This document shows positions 6,845 through 15,241 of a DNA stretch of 24,558 bases, in pieces (the first letter of the stretch is position 1; each line of letters opens with the position of its first letter). Position numbers and translations under genes: made by a program. The stretch is from 66-474 sp036568625 (lineage in GTDB: Bacteria > Pseudomonadota > Gammaproteobacteria > Xanthomonadales > Rhodanobacteraceae), in NCBI GenBank assembly GCA_036568625.1, contig DATCSF010000246.1, positions 1-24,558 of the forward strand, written 5' to 3'. Below the pieces are notes generated by a model. The model was not told where the DNA came from and ran no database searches. It saw nothing but the letters and a program-made list of their open reading frames with translations.

Positions 6845-7684
6845 TCAGAAGCGGCCCGCCTGGTAGTCCTGCATAGCCTGCACGATCTGCTCGGGCGTGT
6901 TCATCACGAACGGACCGTAGCGCGCCACGGGTTCGTTCAGCGGACGACCCGCGACCAGCAGTACGCGTGCGGCTTTGGCGTCATCGGCTACGGCGAAGTC
7001 GACGGTCTCGCCCTTCGACAGCACGCCGAGTTCGCGCAGACCCAGCGTGTCACGGCCCAATTGCACGGCGTCGCCTTCGAACACATAGGCGAACGCACTG
7101 TGGTTCTCCGGCAGCGGCACCGACAGCTTCGCGCCGGGTTCGAGCGCAACGTCGAGGTACACGGGTTCGATCGCGATGCCGTCCACCGGACCGCGCGCGC
7201 CGGACAGCTCGCCTGCGACCACGCGCACTTTCACGCCCGGCGCGGGTTCGACCGTCGGGATCTTCGCCGGCGCGATGTCCTGGTAGCGCGGCGGGATCAT
7301 CTTGTCCTTCGCGGCCAGGTTCACCCACAACTGGAAGCCGCGCATCAGGCCCTGCTCCTGCTCGGGCATTTCCGAATGCACGATGCCGCGGCCCGCGGTC
7401 ATCCACTGCACGCTGCCGGATTCCAGCAAGCCGGAATTGCCGTGGTTGTCGCGGTGGCGCATGCGCCCGTCCAGCATGTAAGTGACGGTTTCGAAGCCGC
7501 GATGCGGGTGGTCGGGAAAACCGGCGATGTAATCGGTGGCAGCGTCCGAACCGAATTCGTCCAACAAGAGGAACGGGTCCAGCGAGTCCAGCATCGGCTG
7601 GCCGATCACGCGGGTCAGCTTGACGCCGGCGCCGTCGGAGGTGGGAATACCGCGCACGCGGCGGGTGATGGTGCGGGAGGACAT
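6845..7684 (-). CDS. Pirin family protein
   Basis: Pirins are bicupin Fe(II) proteins; some act as quercetinases, others as regulators, so the exact role here is open. The 279-residue product has the pirin N-terminal cupin. Metal ligands are H59 and H61 in FPDHPHRGFETVTYML and H103 and E105 in GRGIVHSEMP, matching the four-ligand set of human pirin. The hallmark WMTAGRGIVHSE and MRGFQLWVNL segments are present. The second cupin (about 150-279) contains PENHSAFAYVFEGD and LLVAGRPLNEPVARYGPFVMNTPEQI, typical of the family end. The start at 7684 has GGAG at 7692-7695. The upstream neighbour is on the same strand but 298 bp away, so it probably has its own promoter. Confidence 0.94.
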   Translation of the reverse strand: MSSRTITRRVRGIPTSDGAGVKLTRVIGQPMLDSLDPFLLLDEFGSDAATDYIAGFPDHPHRGFETVTYMLDGRMRHRDNHGNSGLLESGSVQWMTAGRGIVHSEMPEQEQGLMRGFQLWVNLAAKDKMIPPRYQDIAPAKIPTVEPAPGVKVRVVAGELSGARGPVDGIAIEPVYLDVALEPGAKLSVPLPENHSAFAYVFEGDAVQLGRDTLGLRELGVLSKGETVDFAVADDAKAARVLLVAGRPLNEPVARYGPFVMNTPEQIVQAMQDYQAGRF

Positions 7685-7982
7685 GGCTCGACTCCGTAGG
7701 TTTCGGATGTCATCAAGATGCGCCTTCCCGGCCGCAAAACCAATATGTGCCACGCGAACACAGCGTTCGCCGCACGCGACGCTGCGATCTGCAGCAGCCG
7801 GATTCGAGAGCAGGGAACCCTCGAAGGATCGTGGGGAGCAAGAAGGGGCTACCCAGCGAGGCGTTGCGAGCAGCGGTTGACGAAAGGTCAGGCATCGATG
7901 CCCGTTCTAATCTTTGCAATGCGTGAATCCACAAGGCGGCAACGCCACTCAACGAAGCCGCGATCATGGACGATCGCAAAAA
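7685..7982. other. 298-bp intergenic region between the UPF0149 gene and pirin
   Basis: No gene is supported. The region has a perfect 12-bp palindrome, GGCATCGATGCC (7891-7902). Next to the UPF0149 stop there is a small dyad GCGATC...GATCGC (about 7960-7978) that lacks a T-run on the correct side to be a terminator. The pirin promoter should be here, but I cannot pick a convincing -35/-10 pair. Confidence 0.45.
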
Positions 7983-8663
7983 CTAATGCACCCAGCGCCC
8001 GCCCCGTCGTGCAGGCAAGCTGGAAAACGCATTGCTGGAAGCGCCCCCGCCGGCGGTGCGCTCGCGCTCGGTCGGCGGACGCACGCGCCAGTAGTGCGCA
8101 ACGGCCTCCACCGCTTCCGGAATCTGCGCGAGACAGGCCTCGTACTCGTTGTCGTCGAGCTTGGCGATGGGCACGTCCGCGGCCAGGACACCCTCGTCCA
8201 CGGCCAGCGCCATGATCGGACTCAGCATTTCCAGCAGTTCGCCGTCTTCGGCCAGGCGCGCTTCCCAGATCGACGCGCGCAGGTCGATGCCGCGGCTGAA
8301 CCCCTCGCACCAGCCGGCCGCGCTCAGGTCGCTGCTGACGGCTTGTTCGGGTGCGACCTCGCCCAGCACCGGCTCGTACATGTCGCTTTCGAGTTCGGCG
8401 GGAATCGAATCGTTGAGCTTGGCCAACAACCCCAGCACCGCTGCACCCTGCTCCGGATCTTCGAACGGCGCGTGCAGCACTTCGGGCAACCATTCCTCGG
8501 GCAGGGCCGGATCGGGTCCGATCGCGAGCGCGGTCAGCATGCCGTGCACGCCATCGAGCAGCATGGTTTCGTCGGAATCGCGCGCGTGGCCGCGCAGCCA
8601 GCGGTCGAGCACTTCGAGCTCGGCGTCATCGATGATTTCGCGAATGGCGGGCGCCTCGTCCAC
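7983..8663 (-). CDS. UPF0149 (YecA/YgfB-like) family protein
   Basis: The 226-residue protein begins MDEAPAIREIIDDAELEVLD and carries the UPF0149 pattern: DETMLLDGVHGMLTALAIGPDPALPEEWLPEVL near the N-terminus and AGWCEGFSRGIDLRASIWE in the middle. The latter is the conserved W-x-x-GF-x-x-G segment. YgfB-type members are cytoplasmic and poorly understood. Some YecA proteins end in a zinc-binding SEC-C motif, which is absent here; the C-terminus is instead a polar ERERTAGGGASSNAFSSLPARRGGRW tail. The start is a GTG at 8663 without a strong ribosome site, 24 bases after the xthA stop on the same strand. This suggests read-through from xthA. Confidence 0.82.
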   Translation of the reverse strand: MDEAPAIREIIDDAELEVLDRWLRGHARDSDETMLLDGVHGMLTALAIGPDPALPEEWLPEVLHAPFEDPEQGAAVLGLLAKLNDSIPAELESDMYEPVLGEVAPEQAVSSDLSAAGWCEGFSRGIDLRASIWEARLAEDGELLEMLSPIMALAVDEGVLAADVPIAKLDDNEYEACLAQIPEAVEAVAHYWRVRPPTERERTAGGGASSNAFSSLPARRGGRWVH

Positions 8664-8687
8664 GTTTGAATGATCGGGGCGCGCCCT

Positions 8688-9455
8688 TCAGTTCGCAAGT
8701 TCCAGGAGCACCGGCGCGTGGTCCGACGGACGATCCCAAGTGCGCGGCCCGCGATCGATCGACGCCGCGGTCATGTGTTGGCGCAAGGCCTGGCTGGCCA
8801 GAATCAGGTCGATGCGCAGGCCAAGGTTGCGGCGAAACGCGGCCTGGCGGTAATCCCACCAACTGAAGTGGCCCGCGTCTTCCACGAAAGCGCGGAAGGA
8901 ATCGACCAAACCCAGGTCCAGGATGCCCCGCAGCGCAGCGCGTTCGGGCTCCGAACACAACACCTGTCCGCGCCACGCCTCCGGATCGTGCACATCGCGA
9001 TCGTCCGGCGCGATGTTGAAATCGCCCAGCACGACCAGGCTGCCATAGCGCTGCAATTCCGCGCGCAGGTATTCGGTGACGGCGCTCAGCCACTTCAATT
9101 TCCAGGCGTACTTTTCGCTGCCGACACTCTGGCCATTGACCACGTAAAGATTCACGATGCGCACGCCGCCGACGGTGACGGCCAGCACGCGGCGGTGGGG
9201 ATCGTCGAAGCCCGGCATGCCGGCGACGACGTCCTCGATCGGCTCGCGCGACAGGAACGCCACGCCGTTGTAGGTCTTCTGCCCGGAGAACACGCAGCGG
9301 TAGCCGAACGCTTCCACTCCCCCGCACGGAAACTTGTCGTCTTCGGTCTTGGTCTCCTGCAGCGCGAGCACGTCCGGTTGCGCCTCGCGGCACCACTGTT
9401 CGACGTGCGGCAGCCGCACCTTCAGCGAGTTGACGTTCCAGGAGGCGATGCGCAT
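8688..9455 (-). CDS. xthA: Exodeoxyribonuclease III / AP endonuclease
   Basis: This is the base-excision-repair AP endonuclease and 3'-5' exonuclease of the exonuclease/endonuclease/phosphatase fold. The 255-residue product starts MRIASWNVNSLKVRLPHV. It has the expected active-site residues: N7, E34 (LALQETK), Y104, D145 and N147 (VVLGDFNIAPDD), D216 (GLRIDLILAS) and the terminal D245-H246 pair (PSDHAPVLLEL). FSWWDYR (197-203) is typical of bacterial ExoIII. The length is close to E. coli XthA (268). The open frame extends upstream, but homology begins at the ATG at 9453-9455. No Shine-Dalgarno sequence is visible, and a TACAAT box lies six bases upstream. It follows prlC by 46 bases. Confidence 0.95.
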   Translation of the reverse strand: MRIASWNVNSLKVRLPHVEQWCREAQPDVLALQETKTEDDKFPCGGVEAFGYRCVFSGQKTYNGVAFLSREPIEDVVAGMPGFDDPHRRVLAVTVGGVRIVNLYVVNGQSVGSEKYAWKLKWLSAVTEYLRAELQRYGSLVVLGDFNIAPDDRDVHDPEAWRGQVLCSEPERAALRGILDLGLVDSFRAFVEDAGHFSWWDYRQAAFRRNLGLRIDLILASQALRQHMTAASIDRGPRTWDRPSDHAPVLLELAN

Positions 9456-9461
9456 CGCGGC

Positions 9462-9467
9462 ATTGTA
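9462..9467 (-). promoter_or_regulatory. TACAAT -10-like box just before xthA (possible leaderless start)
   Basis: On the minus strand TACAAT is followed by six bases and then the xthA ATG, so transcription from it would start at about the A of the start codon. No ribosome-binding site is seen between. There is no good -35 hexamer at 17 bases, so this is tentative. Confidence 0.35.
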
Positions 9468-9501
9468 TGTGAACCCCCGAACCCGCTGCGCAGCGCGACG
9501 T

Positions 9502-11640
9502 TCAGGCGGCGAAGCCGTAGGACCGCAGCAATGCATCCGGTCGCGGCGCACGTCCGCGGAAGGCAATGAAGCTTTCCAGCGCCGGACGGCTGGCGCCTAC
9601 GCTCAGGAATTCGTCGCGGAAGCGCGCACCGGTGGCGGCATCCATCACGTCGCCGCCCGCGCCCGCCTGACGCGTGACGGCGTGGTGTCGGACGGCCTGC
9701 TCCTGGACGGTATGTTCCCGGACGGCACATTCCTCGAACGCGCCGAACACGTCCGCCGACAACACTTCGGCCCACAGATAGCTGTAGTAACCCGCCGCGT
9801 AACCCCCCGCGAAGATGTGCGTGAACGCATGCGGGAAGCGCTGCCAAGCGGGCGGATGCAGCACTGCGGCTTCGTGCCGCGCGGCCTCCAGCGTCTCCAT
9901 CACCCGCGCGCCTTGTGCCGGGTCGTAATCCGCGTGCAGCAGGAAATCGAACAGGCCGAACTCCAGTTGCCGGCACAGGAACATGCCGGCCTGGAAATGC
10001 CGTGCGGCCAGCATCTTGTCGAACAACGCGTCCGGCAGCCTTTCGCCACCCGACCAGTGCCTGGCGAACAGGTCCAGCGCCTGCCGGTTCCAGCAGAAGT
10101 TTTCCATGAACTGGCTGGGCAGTTCCACCGCGTCCCATTCCACACCATCGATGCCGCCGATCGAAGGCAGGTCGATGCGCGTAAGCATGTGGTGCAGGCC
10201 GTGCCCGAACTCGTGGAAGATCGTCTGCACGTCGTCGTGGGTCAGGAGCGACGGGCGTTCGCCCGCCGGCGGCGCGAAGTTGCAGGTGAGGAACGCGATC
10301 GGCAGTTGCAGGTTTCCACCATCGCGGAAACGTGCGCGGCACACGTCCATCCACGCGCCGCCGCGCTTGCCGCTGCGCGCGTACAAGTCCAGGTACACGC
10401 CCGCGATCGCCGTGCCGTCGGCGTCGCGCACCTCGCAATAGCGCACGTCGGGGTGCCACACGTCCACGCCTTCGGACACCGGCACCACCGTGATGCCGTA
10501 CAAGCGGCTCGCCACCTGGAACATGCCCTCCAGTACCGAGGGCAGCGGGAAATACGCCTTCAGTTGCTCCTCGTCCAGGGCATAACGCGCGAGCCGCAGC
10601 TTCTCCGACGCGTAGGCGACGTCCCAGGCTTCGAGGTTCTCCAGCTGCAGTTCGGTACGCGCGAACTCGCGCAGTTCCTCGAGTTCGCGCTGCGCGACCG
10701 GCCGGGCACGCACGATCAGGTCGCGCAGGAACGCCAGCACCTCGTCCGGTGTCGCCGCCATCTTGGTGGCCAGCGATTCTTCCGCCGAATTGGCAAAGCC
10801 CAGCAATTGCGCCACCTCGTGCCGCAGCGCGAGGATCTTCTGCATGCGTTCGGAGTTGTCGAACCTGCCGGCATTCGGCCCCTGGTCGGAGGCGCGCGTC
10901 TGGTAGGCCCAGTACACGCGCTCGCGCAAGGAACGATTGTCGGCATAGGTCAGCACCGCTTGAACAGACGGTTGCTTCAACGTGACCAGCCAGCCACCCA
11001 GTTCGCGTTCGCGCGCGTATTCGTGCAGCACCGCGCGGCCCGAATCGGGAATGCCGGCGAGGTCGCGTGCGTCCTCGACGTGTTCTTGCCAGGCGTCGGT
11101 GGCGTCCAGCACGGCGTTGGAAAACGCGGTGGTGAGTCTGGCGAGCTCGTTGGCGATTTCGCGAAAGCGCGTGCGCGCAGGCTCGTCCAGCGCAACCCCC
11201 GACAGCTTGAAATCGCGCAATGCATGTTCGACCAGGGCGCGTTCGGGGCGCGCACGCTGTGCGAATTCCGGCGCATCGGCGACCGCCTGCACCGCGGCGT
11301 ACAGATCGCGGTTCTGTCCGAGCGCGCTCGCGAAATCGGTGATCTTTTCCTCGGCCTCTTCATAGGCCGCGCGCAGTTCCGTGGTGTCGGCCACCGCATG
11401 CAGGTGCGACACCGGCGCCCAGGCGCGTGCCAGGCGCTGGTCCAGGCGCTCTTGTTGCCGCATCACGTGATCGAACATGTCCGGTTGCGACTGGCGCCGC
11501 GCATCGGCCGAAGTGATGGCGTCGATGCCGCGCTGGTAATCGGCCAGGATCGCGTCGATCGCGGGCACCACGTCGGCCGCGCGGATTTTCGAAAACGCGG
11601 GCAACGCCGCGTCGCTGAGCAAGGGGTTTTCGGGGGACAT
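9502..11640 (-). CDS. prlC: Oligopeptidase A (M3 family zinc metallopeptidase)
   Basis: PrlC is a cytoplasmic oligopeptidase that degrades signal peptides and short peptides. The 712-residue product carries the M3 zinc motif H476-E-F-G-H480, followed by the third ligand E506 in GVEWDAVELPSQFMENF. The N-terminal helical part has the family start (NPLLSDAALPAFSKIRAADVVPAI) and the end is FRGRAPRPDALLRSYGF. It is about 30 residues longer than E. coli PrlC (680). Part of the excess is a run of four 5-residue repeats (CAVRE HTVQE QAVRH HAVTR) near residues 635-655, encoded by a 15-bp tandem repeat. The ATG at 11640 has GGAG about seven bases upstream. It is divergent from the patatin gene and upstream of xthA. 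Confidence 0.95.
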   Translation of the reverse strand: MSPENPLLSDAALPAFSKIRAADVVPAIDAILADYQRGIDAITSADARRQSQPDMFDHVMRQQERLDQRLARAWAPVSHLHAVADTTELRAAYEEAEEKITDFASALGQNRDLYAAVQAVADAPEFAQRARPERALVEHALRDFKLSGVALDEPARTRFREIANELARLTTAFSNAVLDATDAWQEHVEDARDLAGIPDSGRAVLHEYARERELGGWLVTLKQPSVQAVLTYADNRSLRERVYWAYQTRASDQGPNAGRFDNSERMQKILALRHEVAQLLGFANSAEESLATKMAATPDEVLAFLRDLIVRARPVAQRELEELREFARTELQLENLEAWDVAYASEKLRLARYALDEEQLKAYFPLPSVLEGMFQVASRLYGITVVPVSEGVDVWHPDVRYCEVRDADGTAIAGVYLDLYARSGKRGGAWMDVCRARFRDGGNLQLPIAFLTCNFAPPAGERPSLLTHDDVQTIFHEFGHGLHHMLTRIDLPSIGGIDGVEWDAVELPSQFMENFCWNRQALDLFARHWSGGERLPDALFDKMLAARHFQAGMFLCRQLEFGLFDFLLHADYDPAQGARVMETLEAARHEAAVLHPPAWQRFPHAFTHIFAGGYAAGYYSYLWAEVLSADVFGAFEECAVREHTVQEQAVRHHAVTRQAGAGGDVMDAATGARFRDEFLSVGASRPALESFIAFRGRAPRPDALLRSYGFAA
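9676..9735 (-). repeat. In-frame 15-bp tandem repeat (4 units) inside prlC
   Basis: Four consecutive 15-base units each begin GACGG on the plus strand (9676, 9691, 9706, 9721) with related remainders. On the coding strand they encode degenerate pentapeptides of the form x-[AT]-V-[RQT]-x. The position falls between the family-conserved FGAFEE and GGDVMDAATGARFRDE segments, where PrlC homologues normally have a short loop. Confidence 0.8.
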
Positions 11641-11705
11641 ACGGCGCTCCGATGGATTCCACAGCGTGGCGTTGCCGCACCCCAAAATCAAGCTAGGATC
11701 GGCGC

Positions 11706-13505
11706 ATGGCCACCCGGTTCAACCCGGACTTGCACAAGCTGCTGGAACGCACGGCCGTGTTTGGACACCTGCGGCGCGACCAGCTCGAAGCGCTGCTCGA
11801 GCAGATGGCGTGGTTTTGGTTGCCGGGCGGCGGCCTGCTCTATCGGCAAGGCGAGGATCCGGACGCACTGTATCTGCTGAAGTCCGGCAGCCTCGGGGTC
11901 TTCGGCGCACCCCGGCCGGGCGTGCCACAGTGCCTGCTGGGGCTGGTTTCCGCCGGCATGACGGTGGGCGAACTGGGCCTGATTACCGGCGAGTCGCGCA
12001 ACAACACCGTGCGCGCGCTGCGCGATTCCGAGCTGCTGTGCTTGTCGCGCGACGGCTTCGACCAGCTGGTTTCGAGGCATCCGCGCGCGATGCTCGGCGC
12101 GGCCCGAGCCGCCGTCCAGCGTTTGCTGCGGCGGACCCGCGACGAAGCGACGAGCGCACCGCGCACCTTGGCAATCCTGCCGTTCGATCCAGGCCTCGAC
12201 GTGCATGCGTTTGCCGAGTCGTTGCAGCGTCAACTGCTGGCTTGGGGCGAATGCACGTTGATCGACGCACGACTCGGGCACAACCACGACACCGACTGGT
12301 TCACAGCGCGCGAAGCCGAATCACGCTTCGTGCTGTACGTGGATGACGGCGATGCGTCGTGGCGGCGGCTGTGCAGGCGCCAAGCCGACGCGCTGCTGCT
12401 GCTGGTGGACGCAGAACACGCCCCCACGCTCGCGCCCCACGCAGCGGATGGCGCCGCGCCGGCCGGCCCGTTCCCGGCGGCTCCGGAGAGCGACCCCGAC
12501 CTCACGCACCATCGCCCGCGGCACTTGATACTGCGCCATCCGCCGGGCAAGTTCGTCTACGGCGCGGCGCGTGCCTGGCGCGCGCAGCTCGGAGACGGCG
12601 AACTGCACCACCACCACTGGCGCCGCAGGGACGACATCGCGCGGCTGGCGCGACTGCTTTCCGGCCACAGCACGGGACTGGTGCTGTCGGGCGGCGGTGC
12701 ACGCGGTTTCGCCCAGATCGGCGTGATCCAGGCGCTGCGCGAATCCGGCATTGCCATCGACGCTGTGGTCGGCACCAGCGTCGGCGCGATCATCGGCGCG
12801 GGCATCGCCTACGAGTGGGACGACGCGAAGATGCGCGAAGCCTGCCGGCGCGCGATGGTGGACGGCAAGCCGCTCCGCGACTGGACCCTGCCGTTGGTGG
12901 CACTGACCCGCGGCGCGCGCACCACGATGCTGCTGCGCGAGGCCTTCGGCGAGATCGACATCGAGGATCTTCCGATCCGCTTCGCCTGCGTCTCGGCGGA
13001 CCTCACCCTCGGCGCGACCGCAGTGCACCGCGAAGGCCTGTTGTGGCGCTGGCTGCGCGCATCCAGCGCGGTACCCGGCATCCTGCCGCCGCTGTTCCAC
13101 GGCGGCCACGTCTATGTCGACGGCGCGGTCATCAACAACCTGCCCACCGACATCCTGGCCGAGGAGAACCATGGTCACGTGATCGCCGTCGACATCGGCG
13201 CCGACGACACCCTGCGCGCCGGTGTGGACGAACCCGCATCGCCGCCGCTGCCCACCCTGTGGACCGAACGCCGCACGCTGCATCGCAGGCCCAGTGCCTT
13301 CGCGATCCTGGTGCGGGCAGGCATGGTCAACTCGGAAACGGGCAGCGCACGACGCCGCGAGATGGCCGACCTGCTGCTGCGTCCGGACATGCAGCGGATC
13401 GGCCTGTTCGACTGGCACGAGTTCGATCGCGCCATCGACATCGGCTACCGCCATGCGTGCGAGGCGTTGCGCAACGGGACGGCGCCAGCACAACAAGAAA
13501 CGTGA
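11706..13505 (+). CDS. Cyclic-nucleotide-binding-domain patatin-like phospholipase (NTE type)
   Basis: The 599-residue protein joins an N-terminal cNMP-binding domain to a C-terminal patatin lipase domain, the layout of neuropathy-target-esterase-like lysophospholipases. Residues about 15-140 form the CNB fold, with GELGLITGESRNNTVRALRDSELL at the phosphate-binding-cassette position. Residues 323-520 are patatin: oxyanion loop S328-GGGARG334, nucleophile S358 in GTSVG, and catalytic D472 in VDGAVINNLP. The linker (150-320) is reminiscent of NTE-type proteins and holds an HHHH run. Whether it binds cAMP, cGMP or nothing is open. It has no signal peptide. The ATG lies 65 bases from the divergent prlC start, so the two share a control region. 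Confidence 0.92.
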   Translation: MATRFNPDLHKLLERTAVFGHLRRDQLEALLEQMAWFWLPGGGLLYRQGEDPDALYLLKSGSLGVFGAPRPGVPQCLLGLVSAGMTVGELGLITGESRNNTVRALRDSELLCLSRDGFDQLVSRHPRAMLGAARAAVQRLLRRTRDEATSAPRTLAILPFDPGLDVHAFAESLQRQLLAWGECTLIDARLGHNHDTDWFTAREAESRFVLYVDDGDASWRRLCRRQADALLLLVDAEHAPTLAPHAADGAAPAGPFPAAPESDPDLTHHRPRHLILRHPPGKFVYGAARAWRAQLGDGELHHHHWRRRDDIARLARLLSGHSTGLVLSGGGARGFAQIGVIQALRESGIAIDAVVGTSVGAIIGAGIAYEWDDAKMREACRRAMVDGKPLRDWTLPLVALTRGARTTMLLREAFGEIDIEDLPIRFACVSADLTLGATAVHREGLLWRWLRASSAVPGILPPLFHGGHVYVDGAVINNLPTDILAEENHGHVIAVDIGADDTLRAGVDEPASPPLPTLWTERRTLHRRPSAFAILVRAGMVNSETGSARRREMADLLLRPDMQRIGLFDWHEFDRAIDIGYRHACEALRNGTAPAQQET

Positions 13506-13512
13506 CCGGCGT

Positions 13513-13532
13513 TCCGCCCCCTCCGGGGCGGA
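13513..13532. repeat. GC-rich hairpin after the patatin gene
   Basis: TCCGCCCC and GGGGCGGA form an 8-bp stem with a CTCC loop, nine bases after the patatin stop. There is no following T-run, so it could stabilise the 3' end or aid termination but is not a classical intrinsic terminator. Confidence 0.55.
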
Positions 13533-13684
13533 CGCAGCCCCGCGGTCGCCGGCCGGGTGCCCGGTTGAATGCTGCGCTGCCCGCGACGCGCGCATCCGGC
13601 ACCGCGTCGGCGCGAGCTGCGTATCCATCATCGAACAGCGACGCTACGATGCGGGCATCGTGATCCGTGCATGGATGAAGCGCA

Positions 13685-14215
13685 ATGACCAACCTGCGTG
13701 CCCATCGGGGCCGTGTGCCGAAGCTCGGCGCACGCGCATACGTCGATCCTGCCGCCAGCGTGATCGGCGACGTGGAGCTTGGCGAGGACGTGTCGATCTG
13801 GCCCGCCGCGGTGCTGCGCGGGGATGTCGAACGCATCCGTGTCGGTGCGCGCAGCAACGTGCAGGACGGCGCGATCTTGCACGTCACCCATGACGGTCCC
13901 TACACGCCGGGCGGCTTGCCCTGCATCGTGGGCACGGACGTCACCATCGGCCACGGGGCGGTGATCCACGCCTGCACCATCGAAGACTGCTGCCTGATCG
14001 GGATGCATGCAACCGTGCTGGATGGCGCGGTGGTGAGACGCCACGCATTCGTCGGCGCGGGCGCGCTGATCGCACCCGGCAAGGTCGTGGGCGAAGGCGA
14101 ATTGTGGATCGGCAATCCGGCGCGCTGCGCGCGCAGGTTGAGTGACACCGAAATCGAGGCGCTGCGCTATTCGGCGCGGCACTACGTCGAGCTCAAGGAC
14201 GATTACCTGCGCTGA
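13685..14215 (+). CDS. Gamma-class carbonic anhydrase-like hexapeptide-repeat protein (YrdA type)
   Basis: The 176-residue protein is a left-handed beta-helix of hexapeptide repeats (SVIGDVELGEDVSIWPAAVLRGD, SNVQDGAILHVTHDG, TDVTIGHGAVIHACTIEDCCLIGMHATVLDGAVV). Candidate zinc ligands are H90 and H95 (GHGAVIH) plus H66 or H69. YrdA-type members bind metal, but many show no carbonic anhydrase activity, so the function is uncertain. A GGATGAAG stretch lies just upstream of the ATG. The gene converges on aroE and their 3' ends overlap by 23 bases. A yrdA-like gene next to aroE is also found in E. coli. Confidence 0.92.
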   Translation: MTNLRAHRGRVPKLGARAYVDPAASVIGDVELGEDVSIWPAAVLRGDVERIRVGARSNVQDGAILHVTHDGPYTPGGLPCIVGTDVTIGHGAVIHACTIEDCCLIGMHATVLDGAVVRRHAFVGAGALIAPGKVVGEGELWIGNPARCARRLSDTEIEALRYSARHYVELKDDYLR

Positions 14216-15029
14216 TTGCCTGCAATGCCGCATCGGCATCGGGCCGCACGCCGTGCCAGCGTTCGAACGACGCGGCAGCCGTTTCGACCAGCATGCCGAA
14301 TCCGTCGAATGCCGACGCGCAGCCGGCGCGCTGCGCCCATTCCACGAACGGGCGCGCGGCCGGCCCGTAGCTCAAGTCGTAGGCGACCGCGCGCGGGTGG
14401 GCCAGCGACGATGGCAGCGCCAGCGCGGCGTGTTGCACGCCCGCGGAAGTTGCGTTGACGATCAGGTCGAAGCTGCGGGAACGCGCCAGATCGTCCCAGC
14501 GCACGACGCGCACCCGCGGGGGCCCGTCCAGGGCATCGGCCAACGCCTGCGCACGTTCGCCCGTGCGATTGGTGATCGTCAGGCTCTGCACACCGGCATC
14601 CAGCAGTGCGAACCCCGCCGCATGCGCGGCGCCGCCCGCGCCCAGCAGCAAAACGTCCCGCCCTTGCGGCTCGATGCCGCGGCGCGCACGCATGTCCGCA
14701 AGCATGCCGGCGCCATCATTGCTGCCGGCTTCGATGCGGCCGTCCGGCAACTTCGTGAGCACGTTCGCGACGCCGAGCCGCCGCACGGCCGCGGCATGGC
14801 TATCCGCCAGCGCGAAGGCCGCAGCCTTGTGCGGCAGGGTGACATTGGCGCCATGCCCGCCGCCCGCGAAAAAGTCGCGCAGGGTGTGCGCGAACGCTTC
14901 CGGTGCCGCGTCGATGGCGACATATTCCAGCGCGATGCCGGTTTGCGCCGCGAACAACGCGTGCAGGCGCGGCGACAGCGAATGCGCGACGGGGTGGCCG
15001 AACACGGCGTAACGGCTGACGGCGATCAT
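14193..15029 (-). CDS. aroE: Shikimate dehydrogenase (NADP+)
   Basis: AroE reduces 3-dehydroshikimate to shikimate in aromatic amino acid synthesis. The 278-residue product has the substrate-binding start YAVFGHPVAHSLSPRLHALF, the catalytic K68 (GANVTLPHKAAAF) and D105 (AGSNDGAGML). The nucleotide-binding loop is LLLGAGGAAHAAGFAL, the NADP-selecting segment is TNRTGERA, and the C-terminal block is FDGFGMLVETAAASFERWHG. The length is normal. The ATG at 15029 matches the family start. It is transcribed leftwards as a single gene and overlaps tail-to-tail with the gamma-carbonic-anhydrase-like gene. Confidence 0.96.
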   Translation of the reverse strand: MIAVSRYAVFGHPVAHSLSPRLHALFAAQTGIALEYVAIDAAPEAFAHTLRDFFAGGGHGANVTLPHKAAAFALADSHAAAVRRLGVANVLTKLPDGRIEAGSNDGAGMLADMRARRGIEPQGRDVLLLGAGGAAHAAGFALLDAGVQSLTITNRTGERAQALADALDGPPRVRVVRWDDLARSRSFDLIVNATSAGVQHAALALPSSLAHPRAVAYDLSYGPAARPFVEWAQRAGCASAFDGFGMLVETAAASFERWHGVRPDADAALQAISAGNRP

Positions 15030-15161
15030 CGCCCAAGTTTAGAAGCGCTCGCCAAAAGTCGGCCACGGAGTTTTTGGCCAGGGATGGCGGCTTTGGTCGT
15101 TCCGGTCTCCAACCACCCACGAAAATGGTGGAAGCGCGCCAGATCAGCGAAGCAGCGATCA

Positions 15162-15175
15162 GGGGCGATCGCCCC
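15162..15175. repeat. 14-bp perfect palindrome GGGGCGATCGCCCC
   Basis: The palindrome is centred on CGATCG in the 212-bp space between divergent aroE and the small membrane-protein gene. It could be an operator for either gene or chance. Nothing else in this spacer is interpretable. Confidence 0.4.
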
Positions 15176-15241
15176 CAAGCGTCTCAAACCGCGAGATGGC
15201 CGGCATGCAAGCTGACACTCCACCGCCGACGGGAGCCCGCC

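Noticed and set aside
7891..7902. Palindrome GGCATCGATGCC as an operator for pirin
   Set aside because: It is more than 200 bases from the pirin start with no promoter recognisable near it; short GC palindromes are common by chance here.
7713..7979. Minus-strand 88-codon frame between pirin and the UPF0149 gene
   Set aside because: No ribosome site, irregular codon use, and no recognisable features; it probably just fills the intergenic region.
9334..11880. Open frame of about 850 codons on the plus strand, antisense to prlC and running into the patatin gene
   Set aside because: It mirrors the prlC codon pattern (high third-position GC opens the antisense frame) and has a His/Arg/Gln-rich, family-less composition. 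prlC has clear M3 motifs.
13513..13532. Intrinsic terminator for the patatin gene
   Set aside because: The stem is strong, but no T-run follows it on the plus strand; reported only as a hairpin.
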